From Nostoc sp. ATCC 43529 (GTDB lineage: Bacteria > Cyanobacteriota > Cyanobacteriia > Cyanobacteriales > Nostocaceae): a stretch of 64,000 nucleotides of DNA. The notes under the pieces are model-generated. The model ran no database searches and was not told the DNA's origin. It saw nothing but the letters and a program-made list of their open reading frames with translations. Positions 1 through 7,899 of the stretch are shown here, in pieces. The stretch spans positions 62,352 to 126,351 of the forward strand of contig LWTK01000045.1 in assembly GCA_003326205.1 (NCBI GenBank). Direction: 5' to 3'. Numbering within the stretch: position 1 is the stretch's first letter; the number at the start of each line of letters is the position of its first letter. Both the position numbers and the translations under genes were made by a program.

Positions 1-1011
1 ATACCCGATCCGCAACAAAAAAACAAGCAAGCATTTGAGCTTATTAAAGAATTAGATAAAGAAAATGCAATTCGAGCTATTAATCAAAACTCAACCAGTT
101 CCTTAAATCCTAATTCTGGCTTTGATGTTCCGCAGCATTCCATTGAAGCCCAATATTACCGCTACGATTCACAACGAGTTACAGCCAAAAGAACAGAACC
201 TGAATTTCAGGTTGAAATAACGACAGATAATTCAGGTAATAGAATCATCAACAAGTTAAAATACGACAAAAATCGCGATGCTTTTTCCACACAAACTAAG
301 AAAGATGTTCATGAATTAACACAGGGTACTGATTATGGACAATATAGTGCAAGTCCTAAAAAGAACGTCACGGGAAATGATTTCAGGCACATCAAATCTA
401 ACGAACACACTAAAGTTGAATTGTCCCGTATGTATGAAGGACAACCAGTGGATGAAGTCTTGAATCACTTGAAAGCACGAAAATTCTTACCTGATAGCGC
501 AACCGAAAACGATTTGGGTCAGGGTTTATGGCGTCAATATCGAGAAGAAGCCGACCACCCACATAATTTACCACCAGGGCCAGGAGTAGATAATCAGAGG
601 ATAGGAAGAATTAGCGATCGCTTGCGTAAGTTGCTTGACATGGGTAAAGAAAATTTCGAGAAAACTGACATGACTATTAAAGATCCAGAATTATTGAGAT
701 ATTTAAATATTAATGAACAACAGGGATATCGTGTTGAAAGTTATGATGAACTTATGGGTGTATTCACACAGTTGATACATGATGCACCTCTACATGGAGC
801 AAAAGGCGAGTATTATCAATCTCTACAAGAAGCACGCCCAGAGGTTGACTTTTCTTTCAAGAAAACTGCTAATACATCAGACAGCGATGCTATCAGCAAT
901 GATGGTAATCAAACCAATAGTCAAGATATGGACGTAGACCAACAGCAATCAAATAAACGTAAAAATGAAGATGATGATAAAAATGACCACAAAAAACCTA
1001 AACTTGGTTAA
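1..1011 (+). CDS. Unrecognised protein, C-terminal part, with NLS-like tail
   Basis: The reading frame is open from the first base, so the gene starts outside the window; 336 residues are visible and it stops with TAA at 1009-1011. I do not recognise a domain. The visible part is hydrophilic, with no membrane segment. The last ~45 residues are low-complexity (Asn, Asp, Ser, Gln) and end with two basic clusters, KRK and KKPK, separated by an acidic linker, a layout like a eukaryotic bipartite nuclear-localisation signal. A TTG at 421 and an ATG at 430 are in the same frame but are unlikely starts because coding continues upstream. Two more unrecognised genes follow on the same strand. A secreted effector or polymorphic toxin is possible, but this is inference only. 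Confidence 0.6.
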   Translation: MPDPQQKNKQAFELIKELDKENAIRAINQNSTSSLNPNSGFDVPQHSIEAQYYRYDSQRVTAKRTEPEFQVEITTDNSGNRIINKLKYDKNRDAFSTQTKKDVHELTQGTDYGQYSASPKKNVTGNDFRHIKSNEHTKVELSRMYEGQPVDEVLNHLKARKFLPDSATENDLGQGLWRQYREEADHPHNLPPGPGVDNQRIGRISDRLRKLLDMGKENFEKTDMTIKDPELLRYLNINEQQGYRVESYDELMGVFTQLIHDAPLHGAKGEYYQSLQEARPEVDFSFKKTANTSDSDAISNDGNQTNSQDMDVDQQQSNKRKNEDDDKNDHKKPKLG

Positions 1012-1100
1012 ATCTTACTCATATAAATAATGTAAAATTATTCAAGTTATTGGGTTTAGGTTGAGAAGTAAAGCGGACTATTCAACAGCAAATTAAAACT

Positions 1101-1107
1101 AAGGAGG
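1101..1107 (+). promoter_or_regulatory. Strong Shine-Dalgarno site
   Basis: AAGGAGG lies 8 bases before the ATG at 1116. It is a near-perfect anti-16S match and fixes the start of the following gene. Confidence 0.7.
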
Positions 1108-1115
1108 CAGTTTGA

Positions 1116-1910
1116 ATGCAATCGCTAAACAATCCCGAAAAATTACTTTTCACCGACCGTGAAGGCAATCAAGGACAACTCCAAGATATCATCGATGATG
1201 GCCTGGATGGAGGTTATGAAGACCGCATTCCAGGACTAATAAATTTGCTCAATTCTGGCGAACCTTATCATCAATTATTAGCAGCTGTGATGCTAACTTC
1301 TTGGGGACATCCTGCTGGATTTCAAAAACTTATAGATTGGGCTAATAATTCTCAAAATGTTCCTTGGAAAGCAGCACCTGTAGTTTATGAGCGGATATCA
1401 CAAACTGACTCGGCATTTGAAATGCTAGCTGATGCATTGAATACAAGCTATTACGCTGATGAAACTCAAAAAATTCAGCAATGGCAAATAGACGCGATTA
1501 AGGCACTGCTTGGTATATATCATCAATATTATTTTGGTCGGACTTTAGCTTTAGCTATTGTTAGGGATAAAGAAATAGCACAAGCTGTAAAAAACGAAAT
1601 TATTGCAGCTATGGAAGCAAGTATAAAAATTTTACAAGAACATTCTTCTTTAGGATTCGATCTAGCATTTCAAGTTGCTTGCTTACTAATTCCATTAACA
1701 CGTGTTGATGAGGATGTAGCTGTTAATTACGCTAATGAATTGATTGCTAATTACTCCCACAAGGAACGAATATTGAGGGAAATTGCAAATGCTTTGGGAG
1801 ATGGGAAGAGAGAAGCAACTTTAGCAATACTCCAACATCTGAAAACATTCAAAATACCTGCTTTAGTACGCGATGTAGAAAGTGCGATCGCTCGTCGTTC
1901 ACGTAATTAA
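1116..1910 (+). CDS. Unrecognised all-helical, HEAT-like protein
   Basis: A 264-residue soluble protein without signal peptide or membrane segment. The sequence is a run of amphipathic helices; the part around residues 40-75 (…IPGLINLLNSGE… then …LLAAVMLTSWGHP…) reads like a HEAT/ARM helical pair, and similar pairs recur to the end. The start ATG is supported by AAGGAGG upstream. The next gene begins one base after this stop, so the two are probably co-transcribed and translationally coupled. It lies 104 bp after the partial gene with the basic tail; in toxin-like loci such a position is often an immunity or chaperone gene, but nothing in the sequence proves this. Function unknown. Confidence 0.6.
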   Translation: MQSLNNPEKLLFTDREGNQGQLQDIIDDGLDGGYEDRIPGLINLLNSGEPYHQLLAAVMLTSWGHPAGFQKLIDWANNSQNVPWKAAPVVYERISQTDSAFEMLADALNTSYYADETQKIQQWQIDAIKALLGIYHQYYFGRTLALAIVRDKEIAQAVKNEIIAAMEASIKILQEHSSLGFDLAFQVACLLIPLTRVDEDVAVNYANELIANYSHKERILREIANALGDGKREATLAILQHLKTFKIPALVRDVESAIARRSRN

Positions 1911-1911
1911 T

Positions 1912-2745
1912 ATGAATACTAAAAATCAACTAATATTCTGGACTGATTCTAAACATCAGCGTTATTTTCTCATTCCTGAAAACCAAAAATTATCTAGGGG
2001 TCGCTTTATCATTTCTACCCTCACTGGCACCGAAAAGAAAGTGACGCAAACTGCGATCGGTAATTTTGAAATTACAGAATCAGCAGCAAAAGCATATCTG
2101 GAAAATGCCATAAGTCAGGCGATGATAGAAGCAAAAATTTCTGTCTCTAACTTGATGTTTGTTTCAAAATCAACCTCAAAAAAAGTTCCTCCAGCATCTA
2201 ACGAAACTCCATCAGTCCCAGATATCCTTTCGTCACTTTTGGCTGTTACTTCTGAAGAATTGCAAAACAATCCTGAAGCTGCCCAAAGTGCTTTTGTGAA
2301 TATATATACCCAATTTAAAGAATTTTTAAGTGAATCTATCTCGGAAAATTCTACCCAAGTTGAAAGTACACAAGCGCATCTACATCACTTAAGAGAAACA
2401 CTACAAGCCCAAGGAATGAATATCAGCGAAGAAATGGAGGAACTACCTAAGAAGTTACAAGAAGTATTTTCTTCGGCAAACATTGAAGAATTTCTGCAAG
2501 AAATTGTTATTAAGCTACGGGATTTAACAGAGGAAATCGAACAGTCACCTGGTGGGTTTGAGCAGATAATTGATGAGACGATAAAATCTTTGAGTCAAGA
2601 TTCATTCAGTGATGAAGATAAGGAAATCGAAGAGAAAAAAAAGGAAGAATATAAGCAATCGGCTGAAAATGCGATCGCTCAATCTTTAAAGTTTAGTGTT
2701 TTTACGCCATTTGCTGGTGGCAATTTTACATCCATCACTATTTAA
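1912..2745 (+). CDS. Unrecognised protein, helical and acidic
   Basis: 277 residues if the ATG at 1912 is used; this ATG follows the upstream TAA (1908-1910) by one base, so coupling to the upstream gene is likely. An in-frame GTG at 1882 would overlap the upstream gene and is less likely. The N-terminal ~90 residues look beta-rich; residues ~100-260 are helical, acidic and glutamate/glutamine-rich, probably coiled coil, with a short Lys/Glu run near 245-252. The C-terminus is Gly/Phe/Thr-rich. No signal peptide or membrane segment. I do not recognise the family. A terminator-like hairpin follows 18 bp after the stop and closes the cluster. Confidence 0.55.
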   Translation: MNTKNQLIFWTDSKHQRYFLIPENQKLSRGRFIISTLTGTEKKVTQTAIGNFEITESAAKAYLENAISQAMIEAKISVSNLMFVSKSTSKKVPPASNETPSVPDILSSLLAVTSEELQNNPEAAQSAFVNIYTQFKEFLSESISENSTQVESTQAHLHHLRETLQAQGMNISEEMEELPKKLQEVFSSANIEEFLQEIVIKLRDLTEEIEQSPGGFEQIIDETIKSLSQDSFSDEDKEIEEKKKEEYKQSAENAIAQSLKFSVFTPFAGGNFTSITI

Positions 2746-2763
2746 ATACTTTTCGAGAGGCTC

Positions 2764-2801
2764 AGATCTCCAACTTCTTCAAGAAGTCGGGGATCTTTTT
2801 G
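2764..2801 (+). terminator. Hairpin plus T-run after the unknown three-gene cluster
   Basis: The arms AGATCTCCAACTTCTT and AAGAAGTCGGGGATCT pair over 16 positions with two wobble or mismatched pairs, followed by TTTTT. The hairpin belongs to a palindrome type common in cyanobacterial intergenic DNA, so it may be a repeat used as a terminator. The remaining gap to 3131 is AT-rich and shows nothing else I can support; a short open frame over the hairpin is not convincing. Confidence 0.55.
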
Positions 2802-3131
2802 TTCATAATTCAGGTTTTTTGCGTGAAGCTACTTACAAGGGCGATCGCAACCTAAAATATCAAAGATTCCCGACCCTATACCCCACAAAAAAGAATCAAT
2901 CAACGGAAAGCCTTATCTCATCAAAACCTTGATTCTTGAGTACATAATTAATACATATTAATAGATGCGATATTGCAAATGAGATACTAATATTTGCAAT
3001 ATTTATTGAAAATTAACTTCTGAGCAGAAGCAGTAGGCAATAGCTCAACAGCGTCCTAATCTTCAGCTTTTTTAAGCAAACCAGATTCCTAACTAGAAAT
3101 GTTTAGAGTCAAAGTCATTTGCAAAGGACAA

Positions 3132-3180
3132 ATGACCAATGACCAATGACAAATGACAAATGACCAATGACCAAGGACAA
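3132..3180 (+). repeat. 7-bp tandem repeat array (ATGACCA/ATGACAA), 7 units
   Basis: Seven consecutive 7-mers, mostly ATGACCA or ATGACAA, end 10 bp before the nifJ start. This is the short tandemly repeated type (STRR) known from heterocystous cyanobacteria. The ATG in unit 6 (3167) is in frame with nifJ and could be mistaken for its start. Confidence 0.85.
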
Positions 3181-3190
3181 AAATCAAATT

Positions 3191-6100
3191 ATGAACAAAA
3201 CCTTTGCAACTATCGACGGGAATGAAGCTGTTGCCCGTGTTGCTTACAAATTAAATGAAGCGATCGCCATTTATCCTATCACTCCCTCTTCAGCAATGGG
3301 TGAATGGGCGGATGCTTGGTCGGCGGAAGGTCGTCCTAACTTGTGGGGAACTGTTCCCAGCGTTGTGCAGATGCAAAGCGAAGGAGGAGCCGCAGCAGCC
3401 GTACACGGAGCATTGCAAACGGGTTCTCTGAGTACCACCTTTACGGCATCTCAGGGATTATTGTTGATGATACCCAACCTCTACAAAATTGCTGGCGAAT
3501 TAACTAGCACTACAATTCACGTTGCAGCACGCTCCCTGGCTACTCATGCTTTATCAATTTTTGGCGACCATAGCGATGTAATGGCAACTAGGGCTACTGG
3601 TTTTGCTCTATTGTGTTCTGCTTCGGTGCAGGAAAGTCAAGATTTTGCTCTCATCGCCCATGCTGCTACCCTAGAAGCGCGAGTCTCATTTATGCATTTC
3701 TTTGATGGTTTCCGCACCTCCCATGAAGTGCAGAAAGTCAAACTACTTTGTGATGATGATTTGCGATCGCTCATCGATGATAACCTAATACTCGCCCACC
3801 GCAGCCGCGCCCTCACCCCAGACCGCCCAGTATTGCGCGGTACTGCCCAAAATCCTGATGTCTACTTCCAATCTCGTGAAGGCGCTAACCCTTACTACAA
3901 CGCCTGTCCCGAAATTGTGCAGCGAATGATGGACAGGTTTGGAGAACGCACGGGCAGACATTACCAAATCTATGAATATTATGGCGCTAGCGATGCCCAT
4001 CGCGTCATCGTTCTTATGGGTTCCGGCTGTGAAACCGTCCACGAAACAGTAGACTATCTCAACGCCCGTGGTGAAAAAGTCGGCGTGGTGAAAGTGCGAC
4101 TTTATCGCCCCTTTGATGTCCACAGATTTGTGGCAGCATTACCTAGTAGTGTACAAGCGATCGCCGTTCTCGACCGCACCAAAGAACCAGGTAGCGCCGG
4201 TGAGCCTTTGTATTTAGATGTGGTGGCTGCTATTCATGAAGCGTGGGGGAATAAGAGAGCAGGGGGAGCAGGGGGAGAAATTCTTAATCCTCACTCCTCA
4301 GTCAGCAGTCCCAAAATCGTCGGCGGTCGCTACGGTCTTTCATCTAAAGAATTTACGCCGGCGATGGTGAAGGGGATTTTTGATAATCTTGCCCAAAGTC
4401 AACCGAAAAATCATTTTACTATTGGGATTAATGACGACGTTACTTACACTTCTCTCGAATTTGACCCTAATTTCTCCACAGAATCAAGTGGTGTTGTCAG
4501 GGCAATGTTCTATGGCTTGGGTTCAGATGGTACAGTTGGCGCTAACAAAAACTCCATCAAAATTATTGGTGAAGAAACCGATAATTATGCCCAAGGTTAC
4601 TTTGTTTATGATTCTAAGAAATCTGGCTCGATGACCGTTTCTCATTTGCGCTTTGGCAAAGAGCCAATTCGCTCCACTTATTTAATTGACCAAGCTAATT
4701 TTATTGGTTGTCATCACTGGGGATTTTTAGAACGGATAGATGTTTTAAAAGCTGCTACTTCTGGGGCAACTTTGTTGTTGAATAGTCCATACGATGCAGA
4801 TAGTGTCTGGGAAAATTTACCGCCAAAGGTTCAGCAGCAAATTATCGATAAGCAGCTGAAGCTATATGTAATTAATGCCAATCAAGTCGCCCGTGAAAGT
4901 GGTATGGGTGGCAGAATTAACACAATTATGCAAGTATGCTTCTTTGCCTTAGCGGGCGTCTTGCCACAAGCAGAAGCGATCGCTAAAATCAAACAAGCCA
5001 TTGAAAAGACTTACGGTAAAAAAGGTGCAGAAGTTGTCCGCATGAACTTGCAAGCTGTAGACAACACCTTAGACAACTTACACAAAGTAAACATCCCACA
5101 CTCTTGTACAGACGCGATTCATCGCGTCTCTTGTACAGACGCGATGAATCGCGTCTCCGCCCCCGAATTCGTCCAACAAGTATTGGGTAAAATCATGATT
5201 TGGGAAGGTGACGATTTACCTGTCAGCACATTACCAGCTGACGGCACCTTTCCGGTGGGTACTGCTAAGTGGGAAAAACGCAACGTTGCCCAAGAGATAC
5301 CGGTGTGGGAACCGGATGTCTGCGTTCAATGTGGTAAGTGCGTGATGGTTTGTCCCCACAGTGCTATCCGTGCTAAGGCTTATCAAAACGATGAGTTAGT
5401 GAATGCACCAGAAACTTTCAAGTCAATTAATGCCAAAGATAAAGACTTTGCCAATCAAAAGTTTACCATTCAGGTAGCTCCAGAAGATTGTACAGGGTGT
5501 GCGATTTGTGTAGAAATTTGCCCCGCTAAAAATAAATCTGAGCCATTGCGTAAAGCGATTAATATGGCACAACAATTGCCATTGCGGGAACAAGAACAAA
5601 AAAATTGGGATTTCTTTTTAAGTTTACCCAATCCTGATAGACGGCAGTTGAAATTAAACCAAATTCGCCAACAACAATTGCAAGAACCTTTATTTGAATT
5701 TTCTGGTGCTTGTGCGGGTTGTGGTGAGACACCTTACTTAAAATTATTAACACAATTGTTTGGCGATCGCGCCGTCATCGCCAATGCTACAGGCTGTTCC
5801 TCAATTTATGGCGGGAACCTCCCCACCACACCCTGGACAACCAACGCCCAAGGACGCGGACCTGCATGGTCTAATAATTTATTTGAAGATAACGCCGAAT
5901 TTGGTTTTGGCTTTCGTTTGTCTGTGGATAAACAAGCTGAATTTGCAGCGGAACTTTTGCAACAATTGGCAAGTGAAATAGATGAAAACCTAGTTTATTC
6001 TATCCTCAAAGCCGAACAAAAAACTGAAGCTGACATTTGGGAACAGCGGGAAAGAATAGAATTGTTGCAGCAAAAGTTAGATGAAATCTCGACTTTTGAC

Positions 6101-6808
6101 CCGAATCTAAAATCCAAAATCCAAAATCTAAAATCCCTTGCTGATTACTTAGTGAAAAAAAGCGTTTGGATTGTTGGCGGTGACGGTTGGGCTTATGATA
6201 TTGACTTTGGTGGTATCGACCATGTGCTAGCGAGTGGTCGCAATGTCAACATCTTGGTAATGGATACAGAAGTGTATTCTAATACAGGCGGACAATCTTC
6301 CAAAGCTACACCCCGAGCTGCCGTTGCGAAATTTGCCGCCAGTGGTAAGCCTGCGCCAAAGAAAGATTTGGGTATGATTGCCATGACCTACGGAAATGTC
6401 TACGTAGCGAGTGTAGCCTTAGGTGCTAGAGATGAACATACTTTGAGGGCATTTTTGGAAGCAGAGGCTTATGACGGGCCATCGCTGATTATTGCTTACA
6501 GCCATTGCATCGCCCACGGCATTAATATGACAACAGGGATGAATCATCAAAAATCTTTGGTAGAATCAGGTCGTTGGTTGTTGTATCGGCATAATCCAGA
6601 GTTGCAAAAACAAGGTAAAAATCCCTTGCAATTGGATATGCGATCGCCAACACAACCAGTAGAACATTCAATGTATCAAGAAAATCGCTTCAAAATGCTG
6701 GCTAAGAGTAAACCCGAACTTGCCAAGCATTTATTAGAACAAGCCCAAGCCGAGGTAGATGCACGTTGGCAGATGTATCAATATCTGGCAAAACGCGAGA
6801 TTCTTTAA
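3191..6808 (+). CDS. nifJ: Pyruvate:ferredoxin (flavodoxin) oxidoreductase NifJ
   Basis: Oxidises pyruvate to acetyl-CoA and CO2 with transfer of electrons to ferredoxin or flavodoxin, in the cytoplasm; in cyanobacteria it serves fermentation and, under low iron, electron supply to nitrogenase. The 1205-residue length is usual. In order: pyrimidine-binding and transketolase-like domains, the central gamma/CoA region, two 4Fe-4S ferredoxin clusters (CVQCGKCVMVCP from residue ~711; CTGCAICVEICP from ~767), and the TPP-binding domain with GDGWAYDIDFGG near 997. I chose ATG 3191 (MNKTFATIDG) because family members start this way; ATG 3167 lies in a 7-bp repeat. Three stretches appear to be repeat DNA translated in frame: Gly-rich at ~4256-4280, a doubled palindrome at 5103-5157, and a CCAAAATC-type tract at ~6108-6136. 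No obvious terminator. Confidence 0.97.
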   Translation: MNKTFATIDGNEAVARVAYKLNEAIAIYPITPSSAMGEWADAWSAEGRPNLWGTVPSVVQMQSEGGAAAAVHGALQTGSLSTTFTASQGLLLMIPNLYKIAGELTSTTIHVAARSLATHALSIFGDHSDVMATRATGFALLCSASVQESQDFALIAHAATLEARVSFMHFFDGFRTSHEVQKVKLLCDDDLRSLIDDNLILAHRSRALTPDRPVLRGTAQNPDVYFQSREGANPYYNACPEIVQRMMDRFGERTGRHYQIYEYYGASDAHRVIVLMGSGCETVHETVDYLNARGEKVGVVKVRLYRPFDVHRFVAALPSSVQAIAVLDRTKEPGSAGEPLYLDVVAAIHEAWGNKRAGGAGGEILNPHSSVSSPKIVGGRYGLSSKEFTPAMVKGIFDNLAQSQPKNHFTIGINDDVTYTSLEFDPNFSTESSGVVRAMFYGLGSDGTVGANKNSIKIIGEETDNYAQGYFVYDSKKSGSMTVSHLRFGKEPIRSTYLIDQANFIGCHHWGFLERIDVLKAATSGATLLLNSPYDADSVWENLPPKVQQQIIDKQLKLYVINANQVARESGMGGRINTIMQVCFFALAGVLPQAEAIAKIKQAIEKTYGKKGAEVVRMNLQAVDNTLDNLHKVNIPHSCTDAIHRVSCTDAMNRVSAPEFVQQVLGKIMIWEGDDLPVSTLPADGTFPVGTAKWEKRNVAQEIPVWEPDVCVQCGKCVMVCPHSAIRAKAYQNDELVNAPETFKSINAKDKDFANQKFTIQVAPEDCTGCAICVEICPAKNKSEPLRKAINMAQQLPLREQEQKNWDFFLSLPNPDRRQLKLNQIRQQQLQEPLFEFSGACAGCGETPYLKLLTQLFGDRAVIANATGCSSIYGGNLPTTPWTTNAQGRGPAWSNNLFEDNAEFGFGFRLSVDKQAEFAAELLQQLASEIDENLVYSILKAEQKTEADIWEQRERIELLQQKLDEISTFDPNLKSKIQNLKSLADYLVKKSVWIVGGDGWAYDIDFGGIDHVLASGRNVNILVMDTEVYSNTGGQSSKATPRAAVAKFAASGKPAPKKDLGMIAMTYGNVYVASVALGARDEHTLRAFLEAEAYDGPSLIIAYSHCIAHGINMTTGMNHQKSLVESGRWLLYRHNPELQKQGKNPLQLDMRSPTQPVEHSMYQENRFKMLAKSKPELAKHLLEQAQAEVDARWQMYQYLAKREIL
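5103..5157 (+). repeat. Two 27-bp palindromic repeats inside nifJ
   Basis: Perfect arms AGACGCGAT / ATCGCGTCT with 2-base loops occur at 5110-5129 and 5137-5156, one 27-bp period apart. Because 27 is divisible by 3 they read in frame as two 9-residue units, CTDAIHRVS and CTDAMNRVS. The same palindrome occurs at 10408-10427 and, degenerate, at 34070-34089. Confidence 0.85.
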
Positions 6809-6854
6809 AATATAATTTAATTACAAAAACTCATCTATGTATAAGCCAAAAAAA

Positions 6855-7110
6855 ACTAGAGCTAGAACGACTTAACTTGAGCTTATATATGGACATGTTT
6901 TTCTCGAAATTTGTCTCTTTCTATAAATAAAACTAAAGTGGTTCTCGAACGACTAATTTTTTATTTATACAAAGTACTCCATTGATAAGTCAAAAAAAAT
7001 TTTTTCTCGAACGACTTATTTTTAATTTATAAATGAAGACATTTTTGTCGTTCCGACACCTTCTGAAGGGACAAATCAACATGTTTTTGTCGAACGCACA
7101 TGTTTTTGAG
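6855..7110. repeat. Degenerate repeats around a CTCGAACGAC core
   Basis: This AT-rich stretch after nifJ has at least four related blocks: CTAGAACGACTTA at 6862, CTCGAACGACTA at 6944, CTCGAACGACTT at 7006 and GTCGAACGCACA at 7089, the second and third each followed by an AT-rich tract ending in ATTTATA. A block in opposite orientation (GTCGTTCCGA) is at 7048. Spacing is about 60-80 bp. No gene is present. It resembles multiple binding sites at the end of a transposon, but no transposase is nearby. Confidence 0.45.
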
Positions 7111-7195
7111 TGAGTAGACCTCTTGCATAAATCGAAAATAAGAACCAATTACCCCACCCTAACCCTCTTTCTTTGGGCTACGGTGTACACACAAG

Positions 7196-7382
7196 TAGGA
7201 CTTACGCATTGACGCAAAACACAAAATATGAATAGCTGGGAAAACCACATCTATCGTAGGGAACATTGCCGTGCCCCTACAACGTGGGTTTACATATCAT
7301 CAAACACTGATTAATCAAAGCCTGAAACGACATATTTTCGTGAATTCACACCATGATTAATTTGTACAGTGCGTAAGTCCTA
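7196..7382. mobile_element. MITE-like element, 187 bp, 16-bp terminal inverted repeats
   Basis: The left end TAGGACTTACGCATTG (7196-7211) and right end CAGTGCGTAAGTCCTA (7367-7382) are inverted repeats with one mismatch. The interior encodes nothing. It directly abuts a truncated open frame starting at 7384. No clear target duplication is visible. Confidence 0.7.
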
Positions 7383-7383
7383 T

Positions 7384-7500
7384 CTCAGTCAAACTGATGA
7401 TAAAGCGCGAACATTACAACAGGTTGCACAGGCTATTGAGCAAATAAATGACACCCGAACACAAAGTAACATTGCTGCATCAACAGCAATAAAAGCTTAG
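7384..7500 (+). pseudogene. C-terminal coding remnant, 38 codons, cut by the MITE
   Basis: The frame from 7384 to the TAG at 7498-7500 has protein-like composition (LSQTDDKARTLQQVAQAI… then …TRTQSNIAASTAIKA). It has no start codon and begins exactly where the MITE right end stops, which suggests the element interrupted or replaced the 5' part of a gene. Family not recognised. Confidence 0.35.
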
Positions 7501-7550
7501 GGTTAGTATTAAACAAGGAACTGATTAAAAGGTTATTACGGAGTGATGCT

Positions 7551-7766
7551 ATGCGCGAGTCTGTAATTTATCAGGATATCCAGCAGGAAAAAGCTTTATC
7601 TATTGTTACGCGACTACTTCGCCGTAAAGTTGGAACTGTTCCACCCGCACAGCTATTGAAAATACAAGCTTTAGATTCAACACAGTTGGATGATTTAGCA
7701 GAGGCTTTACTTGATTTTTCTACTTTAACGGACTTAGAAGCTTGGTTAGCGCAAAATCAAAGTTAA
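7551..7766 (+). CDS. DUF4351 remnant of an Rpn-type nuclease/transposase-like protein
   Basis: 71 residues. The segment KALSIVTRLLRRKVG… LDDLAEALLDFSTLTDLEAWL is the DUF4351 domain normally found at the C-terminus of larger Rpn/PD-(D/E)XK nuclease family proteins in cyanobacteria; the leading MRESVIYQDI is typical of the region just before it in those proteins. The nuclease part is missing, so this is probably a truncated gene, although GGAGTGAT 5-12 bases before the ATG could still allow translation. It stands in a region scarred by repeats. Confidence 0.65.
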   Translation: MRESVIYQDIQQEKALSIVTRLLRRKVGTVPPAQLLKIQALDSTQLDDLAEALLDFSTLTDLEAWLAQNQS

Positions 7767-7777
7767 TGATGCTACAA

Positions 7778-7886
7778 CGATCGCACTTTCTTAAATGAGA
7801 GCATAACTGAAATTATAGGGGCGATCGCACTTTCTTAAATGAGAGCATAGCTGAAATTGTAAAGGCGATCGCACTTTCTCAAATCA
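7778..7886. repeat. 44-bp tandem repeat starting with a HIP1-like site, 2.5 copies
   Basis: Units begin at 7778, 7822 and 7866 with CGATCGCACTTTCTTAAATG and continue with GAGAGCAT(A/G)(A/G)CTGAAATTGTA-like sequence. The third copy is partial and ends near the 3' end of the WD40 gene. Confidence 0.8.
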
Positions 7887-7899
7887 CCCCCTCTCCCCA

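Noticed and set aside
2696-2932. 78-codon plus-strand frame after the unknown cluster
   Set aside because: It overlaps the previous gene and a palindromic terminator-like repeat, and its composition is not protein-like.
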